Of a stretch of 43,200 nt of DNA, positions 8,792 to 17,403 are shown piece after piece. The notes beneath the pieces are model-generated. The model worked only from the letters and a program-made list of their open reading frames with translations, made no database searches and was not told the DNA's origin. Position 1 is the stretch's first letter. Each line of letters opens with the position of its first letter. The stretch is from JAAZMI01 sp050942615 (GTDB lineage: Bacteria; Bacillota; Dethiobacteria; DTU022; UBA8154), in contig JBMNNQ010000008.1 in assembly GCA_050942615.1 (NCBI GenBank), positions 1 to 43,200 on the forward strand, given 5' to 3'. The position numbers and the translations under genes were made by a program.

Positions 8792-10096
8792 TTAATCCTG
8801 CCGAACAGGATAAACGACTGAAACGGCGTGCAGCTCTTCCCGCAAATGTTCGTGCAGCCTTTTTTCCAAGTCCCCTATTTTAATTTCCTCTAAAAGATCC
8901 AATATCTCGAAAAAATCAATCTGCCGGAAACGGTAGGCCAGGTAATTGTTGGCAATAAATTCCAAGGAATTAAAACTTCGCAGCAGCTGGCCCCTCATCT
9001 TCCTTTTATAGCGGGCAAAACTGTCTGTTCCCAGGCCATCCTTTTTTATTTTTTTAATTGCTCCCAGCAATCTTGCATGCAGCTTTTCCGGGTGTTTGGT
9101 CCTGCCGCCCAACAAAGTGTAGCCGTAGGAACGTTCCCCCGTAAAACCAAAGTCAAAGTGTTCATCGATGAGCCCTTCTTCATAAAGTGCGGTAAAAAAA
9201 GGCCCGCCCTTGCCGAAGATCATCTCCAGCAGCAGTTCAGAAGTCAGTTCCCTGGCAAACAGTTCCCGCCCCTTCAAATCCGTATAAGTGTCCTTAAAAC
9301 CCATATTTAAAAGGGGTTGCGAAACAGACAGTTCCCGGGTAACCTTTTTTTGATACACTGCTGCTTCTTCCCGAGGGTAGAGGCGCTGTGTAGCATGAAA
9401 GGGTGGAAAAGAGCGCCCGGCTAAATTTTCTTCCACCAGCCCGCAAACTTCCTCCGGCACCAAATCCCCCGTCACAAAAATTGCCATGTTACGGGGATGA
9501 TAAAACGTATAATAACATTTATAAAGCAGATCTTTGGTTATTTTACTGATACTTTCCGCCGTCCCGGCAATATCGTTGCGCACCGGATGGCGGGCGTACA
9601 GCGCTTCCAAAAGACCAAAATAAACGCGCCAGTTGGGATTGTCCTGGTACATGCGGATTTCCTGCTGGATGATGCCCTGTTCTTTGGCCACACTTTCTTC
9701 CGTAAAATAAGGAGCCTGCACAAAGTCCAGGAGCAGCTTGAAGTTTTCAGGAAAAAAATCTGTACAGGAAAAAAGATAGGTGGTGTGCGTAAAACTGGTA
9801 AAAGCGTTCGGTGAAGCGCCGTAATAAGCAAAGCGATCAAAAACGTTGCCGTCTTCTTCATCAAAAAGCTTATGTTCAAGGAAGTGGGCTACCCCGTCGG
9901 GTAGGACTATTTCTTCTTCCTTTTCATTATCGATAAAACGAAAGGCATTGTCAATCGAACCAAAACGTGTGGAAAAAATAGCATATTTTTTATTATATCC
10001 CTGCCGGGGAAGGATGTAGAGATCCGGCCCACCTTCCAAAGCTGCATGAAAAATTTTTTCCTGGAGGGATGCGTTATTTTTAACCTGCAAATGCAT
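8792..10096 (-). CDS. M16 family zinc peptidase, catalytic member
   Basis: A 434-residue insulinase-type peptidase. Near the N-terminus it has the inverted zinc motif H-x-x-E-H (HFLEH), followed by 'SPNAFTSFTHTTYLFSCTD' and a downstream glutamate-rich stretch expected for the third ligand. The second half matches the M16 C-terminal domain. It resembles Bacillus YmfH. The partner upstream (10097-11389) lacks the zinc motif, so the two probably form an active/inactive pair acting in the cytoplasm. The ATG overlaps or abuts the stop of the upstream gene, indicating translational coupling. Confidence 0.9.
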   Translation of the reverse strand: MHLQVKNNASLQEKIFHAALEGGPDLYILPRQGYNKKYAIFSTRFGSIDNAFRFIDNEKEEEIVLPDGVAHFLEHKLFDEEDGNVFDRFAYYGASPNAFTSFTHTTYLFSCTDFFPENFKLLLDFVQAPYFTEESVAKEQGIIQQEIRMYQDNPNWRVYFGLLEALYARHPVRNDIAGTAESISKITKDLLYKCYYTFYHPRNMAIFVTGDLVPEEVCGLVEENLAGRSFPPFHATQRLYPREEAAVYQKKVTRELSVSQPLLNMGFKDTYTDLKGRELFARELTSELLLEMIFGKGGPFFTALYEEGLIDEHFDFGFTGERSYGYTLLGGRTKHPEKLHARLLGAIKKIKKDGLGTDSFARYKRKMRGQLLRSFNSLEFIANNYLAYRFRQIDFFEILDLLEEIKIGDLEKRLHEHLREELHAVSVVYPVRQD

Positions 10097-11389
10097 TTAA
10101 TCCTGCTTCCTTTCATCTCCATTCGTGGAACGGAGAAAGTAAATTGTATCTAAATATACCCTGTGCGCCACGGCAACAACATCTTCTTCTTTAACCCCTG
10201 CAATTCTTTGCATAAGATGTTCAATTTCCTCTGTTCTTTTCCCGATTAAACCATCCATATAGAAACCGACCAGGCTGTAGGGACTGTCCCCGACTATTTT
10301 CAACCCATTGAGCAGCGCCCTTTTGGTATTTTTCATTTCCTCTTTGCTGATCTGCCCCTTTTTAATCTCTTCCACCTGCTGCTGAATAATTTCCAGGGCC
10401 AGTTCGTAGTCAGAAACCTCAATGCCTGAACCGATCAGTTGGATCCCTTTATGCTTTTCCAGACGGGAAAAAACATAATAGGCCAAGCTGGCCTTTTCGC
10501 GCACATTCTGGAAAAGTTTGGAATGAGGAAACCCACCCAGAACAGCATTATAAAATAATAGATCAGGATAGGCCTCGTCCTGGTAAGAAATATTGGTCCG
10601 GTAACCCAGGGTTAGCTTGCCCTGGTTGATGGGCAGTTTTTCCTCCTGATAAGCAACCTTGGCGGGGATGTTTTCCACCTCCACCGGCGGTAGCTCTACC
10701 AGACTGGCGGCCCGGGAAAAATCAAAGGTGTCCTGAATTAAATGAAAGGTATCTTCCGGATCAATTTCACCGACAACAAAAATATCCAGGGGGTTTTTCT
10801 GCAAAATATTTTGGTAATATGTATACAGTTCCCCTGCGGAAACCGGTTGCAGCTCTTCCACACTGCCATATTTATAAACGCCAAACCTTTCTTGGGAACA
10901 CATTTCTTGTATGCAGCGTTCCAGGGCATAGCTCACCTTGTCGTTCACCAGTCCCTGTATTTCTTTGGTCAGCTGTTCTTTTTCCTGTTGTACATAGTTC
11001 TTGCGAAAACCGCCATTTTCAAGTAAAGGATCAGTAATCACATCTTTCAGGATAGAAAGGCCTTGCTGCAGCAATTTTTCTCCGGGGGTAAATTTATCAT
11101 TGATAATTTCCAGGGAAAAAGATACCAGCTGCCTTTCACCCTTTTTAACTACATCTGCAGAAAGGGCCGCACCATAGAGTTCTTCCAAGCGGACTTTTAA
11201 GTCCCTAAAGGTGGGATATTGGCGCGTGCCCCGCTTCAAAACAGCCGGTAGAAGGGCAGTTTTTGCCGCTAATTCTTTGGCCAGGGCCTGTTGTAAAAAA
11301 ACAGAAACAAGCGTAGTTTTAAACTTAGAGGTCGGCAATAGATGAATATTGACATTTATAGGCAAGGTTTTACTTTCCAGGGATATCAA
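10097..11389 (-). CDS. M16 family peptidase-like, inactive partner
   Basis: A 430-residue protein with the M16 fold, similar to Bacillus YmfF. It shows family blocks such as 'LEELYGAALSADVVKKGERQLVSFSLE' and 'LGGFPHSKLFQNVREKASLAYYVFSRLE', but the H-x-x-E-H zinc motif is absent, so it probably serves as the non-catalytic half that helps hold substrate. The start is a TTG preceded by GGAAGG about eleven bases upstream. It directly precedes the catalytic M16 gene, with no gap. The 135 bases upstream, before the polytopic protein's stop, show no clear signal. Confidence 0.88.
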   Translation of the reverse strand: MISLESKTLPINVNIHLLPTSKFKTTLVSVFLQQALAKELAAKTALLPAVLKRGTRQYPTFRDLKVRLEELYGAALSADVVKKGERQLVSFSLEIINDKFTPGEKLLQQGLSILKDVITDPLLENGGFRKNYVQQEKEQLTKEIQGLVNDKVSYALERCIQEMCSQERFGVYKYGSVEELQPVSAGELYTYYQNILQKNPLDIFVVGEIDPEDTFHLIQDTFDFSRAASLVELPPVEVENIPAKVAYQEEKLPINQGKLTLGYRTNISYQDEAYPDLLFYNAVLGGFPHSKLFQNVREKASLAYYVFSRLEKHKGIQLIGSGIEVSDYELALEIIQQQVEEIKKGQISKEEMKNTKRALLNGLKIVGDSPYSLVGFYMDGLIGKRTEEIEHLMQRIAGVKEEDVVAVAHRVYLDTIYFLRSTNGDERKQD

Positions 11390-11524
11390 GGGAATATTTT
11401 CCTTCCTTTCTGCATCTATTTTATGAAAAAAATATTTTTATAGCTGTTATTATGTTGCACTATATTTCCATTTCAAAATGTAAATCTCCTGCAAGAATGC
11501 AATAATTTTGTGATAAGAAGGGTT

Positions 11525-14005
11525 TCACTTTCCGGCCCCAGCGAAAACCTTTTGGAAACAAAGCAAAAGCAGGGGCAGGGCCCCGTAAAGCATTGTTGTG
11601 GCTGCAGCCACCACGCCGGAATCGTTGACAAAAAAAGCAGTAAGGCTGCCGGCAATAATGCCCCCCAGCGCCAGCTTGAAACCGGGTTCGTCCCTAAAGA
11701 TCTGCCGGGTCAGGCCCACGGGATAGAAATATAGCAGGGTAATCAAAAAAATAAACAGAAAAAATACCCTGCTCCACAAAGAATAACGCAAAAGTTTAAG
11801 GTTCATTTCCATTTTGCGCTGGGCTACATTGAACAGCTCCTGCCAACCATGGCTGCGTACCAGCTCCCAGGTGCGCCCCACGTGGGAAACAACGGCGTCT
11901 GCATGGCTGGCGGTATTGAGAAAATAAATAAACGCAGCCGTAACCAGGCCAAAACCAGCCAACAATATAATCTTTTGTGGAAACAGAAAAGGTGCCGGGC
12001 CGCTGCCTTTATCCTGGCGGCACCCCCCGGGCAACAGGCTGTACCCTTCTTGCCGCAGCAGGGCCAACATGCCGCCTAAAGTAACAGCCAAGGCCACCCC
12101 CGCCGTAACCGCACCGCCAAAGTTGGCCCCAAACCGGGGGGAAGCCAAAAGGAAAAGAACAAAAAAGGACAATAAAATGAATAACCGGGTCATCAAAACC
12201 ACCCCCGGACGGCGCGGGATCTTATAACCTAACAAGCAAAACCCTTCCGGCCGGGAAACAAGGGAAAACAATGAACCAAAACCAAGGATGAAGGCACCGA
12301 TCAAGATCCCCATAAATTCATTTCCCAGGCCATAAAAGCGCGCACCGCCAACAGGATCATAACCTAAAAAGGACCGGCTGTTCAGGGGGGCTCCCAGGCA
12401 TAGATCGATCGTTAATAAAACAAATACCAAGATGCCTGTAAAGGTAAACAAGGGCAGCAGTTTTCTAAAAAACAAAAGGGTACCTGCAGTCAGCAGCACC
12501 GTCAGGGCCAGTAGGGCCAAAGCATTAATATAGAGCAGCCCGGCCGGGAAAAAAGGCAGGGATGGCGCCAATAGAAGGGCCAAGGGAAAAAACAACAGTG
12601 CATAGAGCCCGGGGCGTAGGATTACAGTCGGCTTAAAACGGTAGATCAGCCCCGCCAACCCGCCTACCAGTAAAATAATCTGCGCCAGGATATAGCCCTT
12701 GATGATCGCCGGGCGCTGGTTATGGATGCGGGCTATGCGTTCTGCAAGGGCCAACAGCTTTTGAAGATGATTTTTTTCCGGAACAACCTCCAGCGGTGCA
12801 CCAAAGAAAAACGTGGAGGTGTTTACCCCCAGACATTGCAATACAGAAGGGGCAATGTCAAGGTTTGTGAGCAACCCCGGCCGTCTGGTTGTTGCTGAAG
12901 TAAGGAACCCCGCCTGTGCAGAACCGGGGTTGTACCAGACCACAGGTGTAAGCCGTTGCCCGGCCGCAAAGGCGGTATTGGGCGGAGAAGGCGTGACGAA
13001 CAACAAGCTGGCACCTTTGTCCAGGCAGGGCCTGATGCCTTTTAAAAATTGATCAAGCTGCAGCAAAGAGGCCTGCAGCAATGCACCCCGCCGTTCAGCC
13101 GGCAAGCGTTCCAGGTAGCCATCCAGGCGGTTGGTGTCTCCCCATTCCACTACAAAAAAAGAAGCCTTCTGCTGTAAAGACTTAAAAACCCTGAGATAGG
13201 CCCCGGGATCACAGCCCCGGCCAAAAGGAAGATCAGCCCTTTCCTGCAGTAACGCGGCGCTGACATCCCCGTAGGGCACATTGCCGGCCTTGTCCATGGC
13301 AATGGTAACAACCTGCCGTTTGGGGCTGCCGTTATCCGCATTCCCCAAAACAGCGACCCCCAAACCTGCGTTGCTTAGGGCCTCTCCCAAAGCCCCCACA
13401 GATGCCGGGTAAGGGCGCTGTTCATTCAGGCGCTGCAGCGCACCGCTGTAAAGGTGTAAAATTTCCCCCAGGGGCGATTTTGTTTTACCTGTATGCCGGC
13501 AGTAAAGTGCCTCCACCGTACCTTCCCCGGACAAACTTTCTTCCCTGTTAAAAGCCTGGCCTGTTGTCCAGTTGCCCAACAAGCGTGAACCGGCACCCAA
13601 CGTCAGGTAACCGCTGTCCGTACCCGGGTTGCCGGCTGTATTCACGTTCATCAACGCCACAGCGCTTCTTTCTAAAATGGCCTTTAGCTCCGGGCCGGCA
13701 TGGCACAGCAGGTCCCGCAAGGTAATTTTATCCAAGGTTAATAAGATAACCTGCCCTTCAATGCCCCCCCTTGCCAACCCGGGGCCGGCAGTTTGTGCAG
13801 GTAACAGGCTGTTGATATTATCCTTGCCGGCTGCTGAAACAACCGCGGTTGCGGTAAAGGCAAATAATACTAACAGCATTAAAGGTACAATTAAAGAAAT
13901 AGCAACCCTGACTGGCAATACCTGCCAGGTTTTTTGAACTGTATTCCGGCCGGGTTTTGCCCTGACCCGGGTTCTAACTATATAAAGCAATTTTTTCCTA
14001 CCCAT
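11525..14005 (-). CDS. Polytopic membrane protein with alkaline-phosphatase-like domain
   Basis: An 826-residue membrane protein of unknown role. After a short basic N-terminus there is one membrane segment (about 30-55). A roughly 350-residue outward-facing domain follows; it has features of the alkaline-phosphatase/phosphoglyceromutase fold, such as 'VILLTLDKITLRDLL' and 'NPGTDSGYLTLGAGSR' early on and 'LLFVTPSPPN' later. The second half has about ten hydrophobic segments. Start chosen at the ATG of MGRKKLL, which has AAGGGA upstream; a start 40 codons earlier is possible but has no ribosome site. It precedes the M16 pair. It may act on phospho- or sulfo-groups of a surface polymer or lipid, but this is inference. 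Confidence 0.7.
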   Translation of the reverse strand: MGRKKLLYIVRTRVRAKPGRNTVQKTWQVLPVRVAISLIVPLMLLVLFAFTATAVVSAAGKDNINSLLPAQTAGPGLARGGIEGQVILLTLDKITLRDLLCHAGPELKAILERSAVALMNVNTAGNPGTDSGYLTLGAGSRLLGNWTTGQAFNREESLSGEGTVEALYCRHTGKTKSPLGEILHLYSGALQRLNEQRPYPASVGALGEALSNAGLGVAVLGNADNGSPKRQVVTIAMDKAGNVPYGDVSAALLQERADLPFGRGCDPGAYLRVFKSLQQKASFFVVEWGDTNRLDGYLERLPAERRGALLQASLLQLDQFLKGIRPCLDKGASLLFVTPSPPNTAFAAGQRLTPVVWYNPGSAQAGFLTSATTRRPGLLTNLDIAPSVLQCLGVNTSTFFFGAPLEVVPEKNHLQKLLALAERIARIHNQRPAIIKGYILAQIILLVGGLAGLIYRFKPTVILRPGLYALLFFPLALLLAPSLPFFPAGLLYINALALLALTVLLTAGTLLFFRKLLPLFTFTGILVFVLLTIDLCLGAPLNSRSFLGYDPVGGARFYGLGNEFMGILIGAFILGFGSLFSLVSRPEGFCLLGYKIPRRPGVVLMTRLFILLSFFVLFLLASPRFGANFGGAVTAGVALAVTLGGMLALLRQEGYSLLPGGCRQDKGSGPAPFLFPQKIILLAGFGLVTAAFIYFLNTASHADAVVSHVGRTWELVRSHGWQELFNVAQRKMEMNLKLLRYSLWSRVFFLFIFLITLLYFYPVGLTRQIFRDEPGFKLALGGIIAGSLTAFFVNDSGVVAAATTMLYGALPLLLLCFQKVFAGAGK

Positions 14006-14190
14006 AAAACTATAATTTCCCTTGTACCAGGGTTTTATGTAAGCTTGAATCCAATAACAAAAAACCCCAAAATACATCGGTAATCGAAACTTTTCCAGTT
14101 CCTGTTGCAGAAACACAAACAGCACCCCAACCGGACTTGCGTTTCAGGGATATACACAACGAAAAAGGGTGTTTTAAGGTTTTCAAGCAT

Positions 14191-14221
14191 AAAAAAACCC
14201 GTAAACACCGATGTTTACGGG
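14191..14221 (-). terminator. Terminator of the tRNA-Arg unit
   Basis: A perfect 9-bp hairpin (CCCGTAAAC with GTTTACGGG, six-base loop) followed on the minus strand by seven T residues. It lies ten bases after the second tRNA and should end its transcript. Confidence 0.9.
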
Positions 14222-14230
14222 ACCCATAGC

Positions 14231-14306
14231 TGGTACGCCTGGCAGGGATCGAACCTGCGACACCCGGATTAGGAATCCGGTGCTCTGTCCACTGAGCTAC
14301 AGGCGC
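14231..14306 (-). tRNA. tRNA-Arg (anticodon CCT)
   Basis: A 76-base cloverleaf with encoded CCA. The acceptor stem pairs GCGCCTG with CAGGCGT (one G-T at the end), the anticodon stem CCGGA/TCCGG encloses the loop TTCCTAA giving anticodon CCT, and the T-arm has the GGTTCGATCC core. It reads the AGG codon. Confidence 0.95.
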
Positions 14307-14307
14307 A

Positions 14308-14382
14308 TGGTACGCCCGCAGGGATTCGAACCCCGACTTCAGGCTCCGGAGGCCTGCGTGATATCCCTTTCACCACGGGCGC
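14308..14382 (-). tRNA. tRNA-Arg (anticodon CCG)
   Basis: A 75-base cloverleaf with encoded CCA. Anticodon stem CAGGC/GCCTG encloses CTCCGGA, giving anticodon CCG, which reads CGG. The T-arm has the GGTTCGAATCC core. It is one base upstream of the second tRNA-Arg gene on the same transcript. Confidence 0.95.
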
Positions 14383-14434
14383 ATTTTTAATCTGTGCGGG
14401 AGTTGTTTTCCCTAATATTTCTGCACACTTTAAA

Positions 14435-14463
14435 ATCATAGCATCTTCTCTTGTAAAAGTCAA
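14435..14463 (-). promoter_or_regulatory. Promoter of the tRNA-Arg pair
   Basis: TTGACT and TATGAT, 17 bases apart, on the minus strand, ending about 50 bases before the first tRNA. The match to a housekeeping sigma factor promoter is strong. A short open frame that overlaps this promoter and both tRNAs is therefore not a gene. Confidence 0.85.
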
Positions 14464-14548
14464 TTTAAAATCGTCCAGAACATAAACCCGAACAGGGCTC
14501 ATTTTCCATTGATACCCCGTTGACTATTTAAATAATGCCATTACCTGG

Positions 14549-15319
14549 TTACCAGTCAAAATCATCTGGGTATTCAATACCCTGCAGCTTTATTGCCCCG
14601 GGATCGCACCCATATTCTGCAGCCGCCTGTGTCACGACATCTTTTATTTCCTGATGATCGCTGCTGTTTCTATATTCCGCTATTCTTTTAGCCATTGGGG
14701 ATAAATTTTTCACCCGCTTTTCTTTAGACATGTTTATATATTTGATATTTAAGAGGTCAACATACTGTGTGGCAATATCCTCAATACTTATATAACTTCC
14801 ATTCATAACATTCAGCCACCTGGCAAAAGCTGCTTTGGTTAAGGTTTCCTTGACACATGCCACAAACTCAGCCTGGAAAATGCGAACAGTAGCAATTGTT
14901 TTATCCCATACAACCTTATTATCCAGGACCTCTCTATATATAAATTTAGATTTTGTCAGATCCCCAATCCGCAGTTTTAGCAGTGCATTCAAGGCAAGCA
15001 TAGCAAAAAACATTTCCGGATAAAGTAAATTACAGCTATAATACACATTATTTTTGGAAGCAATGATGGAATGCCACTTCATCACGTCTTCTGTCAAATT
15101 ATTATCAACAAGTTCAATAGCCCGCTCCCCCTGGTAAGCATGTCTGATATCATGGCAAACGCCTAGAACACGGGTGGAAATGTCAAAGTATTGTTGGTGT
15201 TTTTCAGAATATTCATCTATGGTAATATCATGGAATGCTTCCACAAGGTTATAAAAGTCATTGAAGTCACCGCTAACAGTTACACCGGTTAAGTGCGGGG
15301 TATTTTTTATAGTAATCAT
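14549..15319 (-). CDS. Conserved-looking hypothetical protein, DUF6904-like
   Basis: A 256-residue soluble protein, largely alpha-helical after a short N-terminal strand (MITIKNTPHLTGVTVSGDF). There are no membrane segments, no metal motif and no catalytic signature that I can see. The opening resembles, in my recollection, the DUF6904 family of Firmicutes, but this is not certain. The start at the internal ATG is preferred because an AAAGGA site lies upstream; the longer frame begins at a TTG with no site. It follows the hydrogenase operon's terminator and so is probably transcribed by itself, from a weak promoter in the AT-rich 90 bases before it. Confidence 0.75.
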   Translation of the reverse strand: MITIKNTPHLTGVTVSGDFNDFYNLVEAFHDITIDEYSEKHQQYFDISTRVLGVCHDIRHAYQGERAIELVDNNLTEDVMKWHSIIASKNNVYYSCNLLYPEMFFAMLALNALLKLRIGDLTKSKFIYREVLDNKVVWDKTIATVRIFQAEFVACVKETLTKAAFARWLNVMNGSYISIEDIATQYVDLLNIKYINMSKEKRVKNLSPMAKRIAEYRNSSDHQEIKDVVTQAAAEYGCDPGAIKLQGIEYPDDFDW

Positions 15320-15410
15320 ATTTGTATCCGTTCCTTTCGCTTCGTTCAAGGCAAAACAACATAAATTAATTTCTCTTTAACCTGCAAATAATCCTTCACA
15401 TATAAAAATA

Positions 15411-15447
15411 TCCGGTAGATCCCCGCCTCTGCAGGCGTTCTACCGGA
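15411..15447 (-). terminator. Terminator of the hydrogenase operon
   Basis: Arms TCCGGTAGA and TCTACCGGA around a GC-rich centre (with a smaller inner pairing GCCT/AGGC) followed on the minus strand by TATTTTTATAT. It lies about 60 bases beyond the stop of the hydrogenase maturation protease gene. Confidence 0.8.
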
Positions 15448-15503
15448 AAATTAACTTCTGCTTTATATACCCTTTGCCGCCATAGCCTTCAAATAACAGG
15501 TCA

Positions 15504-15992
15504 TCAAACAGATAAAAATGCGTTATAAAATTCCTTAGCAAGATGTTCTGTTCCCGTTTTTACAGCTTCATTCATCTGGAAACCTTGTTCTGTACACAAA
15601 GGCTGTATGCCCACAAAGATTACATCACAATGCACCTCTGCAGCAAGGTATTTTAGCATTACCGGCAGCGGCAGCATATGTGTGGAAAAAGAGACGCCGC
15701 TGATGTCGGAGGCGGAAACAACTTTGGTTTCACCAGGCAAAAGTCCGATGTAGGCAGCATCAACGATAAAAAGCTTATCCGGTGCAAACTTTTTTATAAC
15801 ACCTGTAAAATTTTCAGGTGCTGTTGATCCGGCCATCAACAGCACGTTTTCATTTTTTACCAGCTTATTAAGAAGTGCTATGCAATACATACCTGCAGCG
15901 TCATCAGATCGCAACGTGGATCCAATGCCCAGCACTGCAATTTTCAGGCCGGGTTTTATATTTTTCTGCAAACATTCCCGTATTCCGCTCAA
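15504..15992 (-). CDS. Hydrogenase maturation protease, HycI type
   Basis: A 162-residue endopeptidase that trims the C-terminus of the hydrogenase large subunit after nickel insertion. It shows the family opening 'VLGIGSTLRSDDAAG' with the conserved aspartates, and a 'FIVDAAYIG' strand and 'HMLPL' histidine segment that provide the nickel-sensing residues. It is the last gene of the hydrogenase operon and overlaps the preceding ferredoxin gene by four bases. The expected cut in the substrate is after Arg363 of the large subunit, just past its DPCYSCTDR motif, by analogy with HycE. Confidence 0.92.
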   Translation of the reverse strand: MSGIRECLQKNIKPGLKIAVLGIGSTLRSDDAAGMYCIALLNKLVKNENVLLMAGSTAPENFTGVIKKFAPDKLFIVDAAYIGLLPGETKVVSASDISGVSFSTHMLPLPVMLKYLAAEVHCDVIFVGIQPLCTEQGFQMNEAVKTGTEHLAKEFYNAFLSV

Positions 15993-16351
15993 AGCTGCAC
16001 CACTAGTTTTTCTTTTTCAAAGCGGGACAGATCAACGTCCTGGGTATATGACAAACAATCCTGGGGACAGGAATCCACACACTGACAACAGAATATGCAT
16101 TTGGCCATTGTCAGGGTCGCCTTCATTTTTTTGTCCTCCTTGGTTCCTTCGTTGACAACACTTATCGCCCCGGCAGGACAATAACGCATACATATTCTGC
16201 AACCGGTGCAGTTTGTGGGATCATAGGTAAGCATGCCGCGGTAATTATTCTCTATCTGCATTTCACCCGCAGGAAATGAAACTGTCGCCGGTTTACAGAA
16301 AAAGGACTTGACAGCAAAATTGGTTATTTTACCGGGTAATTTTTTGATCAT
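15989..16351 (-). CDS. Hydrogenase ferredoxin subunit, NuoI-like
   Basis: A 120-residue iron-sulfur subunit with two [4Fe-4S] motifs, CTGCRICMRYCP and CIFCCQCVDSCP, in the NuoI/HycF/EchF arrangement. It would take electrons from soluble ferredoxin and pass them to the small subunit. It overlaps the NuoH-like gene by four bases and the protease gene by four, so translation is coupled. No NuoE, F or G homologue is present in this operon, which supports ferredoxin rather than NADH as partner. Confidence 0.92.
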   Translation of the reverse strand: MIKKLPGKITNFAVKSFFCKPATVSFPAGEMQIENNYRGMLTYDPTNCTGCRICMRYCPAGAISVVNEGTKEDKKMKATLTMAKCIFCCQCVDSCPQDCLSYTQDVDLSRFEKEKLVVQL

Positions 16352-17286
16352 GGCAGCAAACCACCCCTAATCAGAAGATTTACAGTTATCTGTAAAACAG
16401 CTATTGGTGTTAAATATTTCCAGCAAAAACTAACCATTTGATCGATCCTCAACCTGGCCATAACAGAGCGCAACAATGCGAGGAAAAGAAGGACGGCCAC
16501 TGTTTTTATTAAATACAGAATAAAATCCAGAACGATATGGCCTGTCATAAAAGGCAAAAATATGGCAGAAAGAAGCGAAGCAACCACCACAAGTTCACAG
16601 TCCAGCGCCACCCTGAAAAACGCCAACAGCCTGCCGCTATATTCAACCAACGGCCCGGACACAATTTCGGTTTCGGCTTCCGAGGTATCAAAAGGAACCC
16701 GTTCCAATTTCCCCTGGCAGGAGATCAGGGCCACGAAAAAGGCGGGGAGATTGATCAGAATATAAAGGGGATATTTAGCGTAAAAAGCTGTCATCCCTGT
16801 AACAGACCATGTTCTGGCCACCAGCGCCGGTGCCAACAGGGCCATAAACAAGGGCACCTCATAGGCAAACATCTGCGTAAGCGTCCGTACAGACCCGATT
16901 GTGGAATAAACACTGCGCGAATACCACCCCGCCAAGAATAAACAGATGGTGGGGATTGTCAAAAAATACAGGACAACAATCAGGTCGCCCTCCAACGAGG
17001 CAATGGAAGCCTTTCCAAAAACCGGTACGTAAATAAAACTTGCCGCCACTGCAGCGAGGGACACCGTCGGCAAAAGATGAAACATTGTCCTGTCTGCATC
17101 TGCAGGCACAATGATCTCCTTGCCAAGTAATTTCAAAAAGTCCGCCAAGGGCTGGTACCACGGGGGCCCTACCCGGTTTTGCAGTTTTGCATGCACTTTC
17201 CTGTCCAGGTACTCAAAAAGCAGCCCGTATACCGTCAAAAACATAAACCCCGGGAATACTATTATTTTTAACAGTCCAGAGAACAT
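16348..17286 (-). CDS. Hydrogenase membrane subunit, NuoH-like
   Basis: A 312-residue integral membrane protein with about eight hydrophobic segments, of the NuoH/HycD/EchB family that anchors the catalytic module. It keeps the family blocks around 'NRVGPPWYQPLADFLKLLGKE' near residue 37-57 and 'ERVPFDTSEAETEIVSG' in the cytoplasmic loop, with the acidic residues that in complex I link quinone-site changes to ion movement. It begins 117 bases after the large subunit; that gap shows no gene. Confidence 0.93.
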   Translation of the reverse strand: MFSGLLKIIVFPGFMFLTVYGLLFEYLDRKVHAKLQNRVGPPWYQPLADFLKLLGKEIIVPADADRTMFHLLPTVSLAAVAASFIYVPVFGKASIASLEGDLIVVLYFLTIPTICLFLAGWYSRSVYSTIGSVRTLTQMFAYEVPLFMALLAPALVARTWSVTGMTAFYAKYPLYILINLPAFFVALISCQGKLERVPFDTSEAETEIVSGPLVEYSGRLLAFFRVALDCELVVVASLLSAIFLPFMTGHIVLDFILYLIKTVAVLLFLALLRSVMARLRIDQMVSFCWKYLTPIAVLQITVNLLIRGGLLP

Positions 17287-17403
17287 TCCCCATGCCCCTT
17301 TACAGTAAAATGTAATAAAACTTTAAAAACCCCTGACCAACCTGCAATTAGAATAAAAATATACCCTTTGAAAAGTGAATCAGGTTTTAGAACAGATCCT
17401 GCG

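Noticed and set aside
14269..14502. A 77-codon minus-strand frame covering both tRNA-Arg genes
   Set aside because: Its start lies upstream of the clear tRNA promoter and its second half is the tRNA sequence itself; there is no ribosome site.
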